From NCBI GenBank assembly GCA_009746045.1, contig RPFO01000448.1, positions 1,912,047 to 1,976,046 of the forward strand: a stretch of 64,000 nucleotides of DNA, written 5' to 3'. Numbering within the stretch: position 1 is the stretch's first letter; every line of letters begins with the position of its first letter. This document shows positions 62,538 to 64,000 of this stretch, piece after piece. The DNA is from Mesostigma viride (lineage: Eukaryota > Streptophyta > Mesostigmatophyceae > Mesostigmatales > Mesostigmataceae). The notes beneath the pieces are model-generated. The model ran no database searches. It worked only from the letters and a program-made list of their open reading frames with translations, and was not told the DNA's origin. A program made the position numbers and the translations under genes.

Positions 62538-64000
62538 CTTGTCACCCCTCCCGGAGGAGACGGTTCAACCCAGCGCCCACGAGGACGTGGACACCCCCGG
62601 GGAGGGGGAGGGGTCGCATGCGCGCGTGCCCCTTAGTCATGTGGTGCCGCCCCAGGGAATTTTTCAGCTTCAGCCGCTCGGCCCTCCCACAGTCTTCTCA
62701 GAATTCGTCAACCAGGCGGGTACGGATGCGGCAGAACCGGCTGCGGACGCATTCACAGTCACGTCGGACTTGGAGATGCTGATCAGCCGTTTCACGATCA
62801 CGGAGGAAGCAGCACTTGAAGCCATCCGGGCACATCCCCAGCAGATGGGGGCCTATCCTTGCAAGTTCCAGGAGGGGCGCCTGTTCGTGAGTCCCCAGCC
62901 GGAGGAATGGCGGCTGTATGTTCCTGAGCTCTGTAGGGCTGCCTTGCTTCACGAGCTCCATGATTCTCTTCTGGGCGGACATCAGGGAAGTCACCGTCTC
63001 CTTCCCCGGGCACGTAAGCACTTCTACTGGCCAGGGATGAAGGAGTATATCGAGACGTATGTGCGCCAGTGCCCCTCGTGTCAGATCATGAAGTCCAGGA
63101 ACACGGGCTCTCAGGCCGTCCCTAAGACGCTGCCGGATCCTATGGGTCCTTGGGATTCTATCATGATGGACTTCATCGGCCCGTTCAAGAAGACGAAGAA
63201 CGGCAACAGCATGGTCTTGGTGTTCGTGGACCGCCTGACGCGCATGTGTCACCTGGCTCCGTGTCCGGTCGACCTCACAGCGGAGGAGTGCGCCAAGATA
63301 TACCTGACGCACGTGTTTCGGTTTCACGGGCTCAGCCGGCAGTTCATCTCTGACCGCGACAAGCTCTTCACGGCCAAATTCTGGCAGGAGTTCTTCGAGC
63401 AACTGGGCACCAAGGTGTCGCTGGGCACGGCCTACCACAGCTCGTCGTCGCACCTGGTGGAGCGGTTGAACCGCACGGTGCAAGAGACCATGCGACACTA
63501 CACCGACACGGTGGGCAGCAATTGGGAAGAACTTCTGGGCTTGGTGGAGTTTTCCCTGAACAATGCCCCCCAGGCCGCCCATGGGTTCACCCCCTTTTTC
63601 CTCAACTCCGGCCGACACCCTCTCACACCGCTCGACTTGCTTGGGAGCCACGAACTGGGAGAGGATCAGGTCAAGCTGGATACCCTGCAAGGGGTTGAGC
63701 GGTTGCTGCAGCGGATGCACCAGGCGCATAACAGCGCGGTTCAGGGCTATCGCGCAGCGGCAGCGCGGTATCTGGAGAGGACAGCCGGCAAGCGGGATCA
63801 CCGGACGCCGTCCATCGAGGTGGGCGATTGGGTCCTGGTTGAGGGCCCGCAGATCGGGCGATTTTCGCACAAGGTGGAGAAGGAGCTGAAGACTAAGCTC
63901 CGACCCATGTTCCTGGGACCCTACAAGGTCCTCACCAAGTTCGATGATGTCATGTTCCAGGTGGACATTCCAGTGTCATGGAACCTCACGTCCAACCGTT
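62530..64000 (+). CDS. Integrase (retrotransposon), runs off window
   Basis: Open frame, +1 relative to RT/RNase H, from ATG 62530 past the end of the window; it probably starts earlier as part of Pol. Begins with an acidic Pro-rich linker (MDDLSPLPEETVQPS). Zinc finger HHCC: LLHELHDSLLGGHQGSHRLL then CPSCQ. Catalytic triad: D in IMMDFIGPF, D in ISDRDKLF, E in HLVERLNRTVQE. Near the end FLGPYKVL is the GPY/F module typical of Ty3/gypsy integrases. It joins element cDNA to host DNA. Any C-terminal chromodomain would lie beyond the window. Confidence 0.9.
   Translation, partial: MDDLSPLPEETVQPSAHEDVDTPGEGEGSHARVPLSHVVPPQGIFQLQPLGPPTVFSEFVNQAGTDAAEPAADAFTVTSDLEMLISRFTITEEAALEAIRAHPQQMGAYPCKFQEGRLFVSPQPEEWRLYVPELCRAALLHELHDSLLGGHQGSHRLLPRARKHFYWPGMKEYIETYVRQCPSCQIMKSRNTGSQAVPKTLPDPMGPWDSIMMDFIGPFKKTKNGNSMVLVFVDRLTRMCHLAPCPVDLTAEECAKIYLTHVFRFHGLSRQFISDRDKLFTAKFWQEFFEQLGTKVSLGTAYHSSSSHLVERLNRTVQETMRHYTDTVGSNWEELLGLVEFSLNNAPQAAHGFTPFFLNSGRHPLTPLDLLGSHELGEDQVKLDTLQGVERLLQRMHQAHNSAVQGYRAAAARYLERTAGKRDHRTPSIEVGDWVLVEGPQIGRFSHKVEKELKTKLRPMFLGPYKVLTKFDDVMFQVDIPVSWNLTSNR

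Noticed and set aside
62698-63870. 390-codon minus-strand frame
   Set aside because: Antisense shadow of the integrase, whose plus-strand frame has all catalytic motifs.

Overview
This window is nuclear DNA from a photosynthetic eukaryote, most likely a green alga; the species cannot be named from the sequence. The genes carry GT-AG introns, encode plastid transit-like N-termini and include a relative of the plant PnsB2/NDF2 subunit. There is also a tRNA-Lys gene with an intron at the canonical 37/38 position, a eukaryote-type TyrRS, a class 2 dihydroorotate dehydrogenase, and LTR, non-LTR and DNA transposons. Exons are GC-rich and introns are swollen with tandem repeats, so most long open frames here are read-through of microsatellites rather than genes.

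Layout, left to right. 1-5835 (+): 3' part of an aspartyl protease gene (five exons seen); its fourth intron holds 1.6 kb of stepwise-changing tetranucleotide repeats and a TCTCTG/TC array. 5836-8705: convergent intergenic DNA with a non-LTR retroelement ORF1 remnant. 8706-20069 (-): complete 10-exon DHODH gene, 393 codons spread over 11.4 kb. 20070-25726: gene-poor DNA with retroelement debris, including a non-LTR copy with an inverted 5' segment. 25727-26782 (-): intronless tyrosyl-tRNA synthetase lacking a recognisable KMSKS motif. 27629-40392 (+): complete 10-exon gene for a plastid-targeted, DUF3598-like protein; its last intron contains 718 uninterrupted copies of GGATTGAA flanked by inverted repeats. 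41450-42545 (+): 5'-truncated non-LTR retrotransposon. 42855-45590 (-): three-exon PnsB2/NDF2-like galactose-mutarotase-fold gene. 46405-46509 (-): tRNA-Lys(UUU). 47092-47659 (+): small two-exon gene of unknown function. 48669-64000 (+): a Ty3/gypsy-type LTR retrotransposon whose 3' end lies beyond the window; its reverse transcriptase is split by a 7.4-kb CACTA-like DNA element with perfect 33-bp inverted termini.

The host genes have unrelated jobs (pyrimidine synthesis, tyrosine charging, plastid functions) and form no operon-like unit. TyrRS and the DUF3598-like gene are divergent with about 0.85 kb between their start codons; the protease and DHODH genes are convergent.

The most unusual signal is a set of very short insertions (25-41 bp) that share one terminus, GTTGTCTC(C/A)TTG, and are flanked by 10-15 bp direct repeats that look like target-site duplications. 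Three clear cases lie in an intron, inside a LINE 3' end and in intergenic DNA, with further copies of the motif elsewhere. Exon coordinates are my own reading of splice sites and reading frame; no alignment or transcript data were available.
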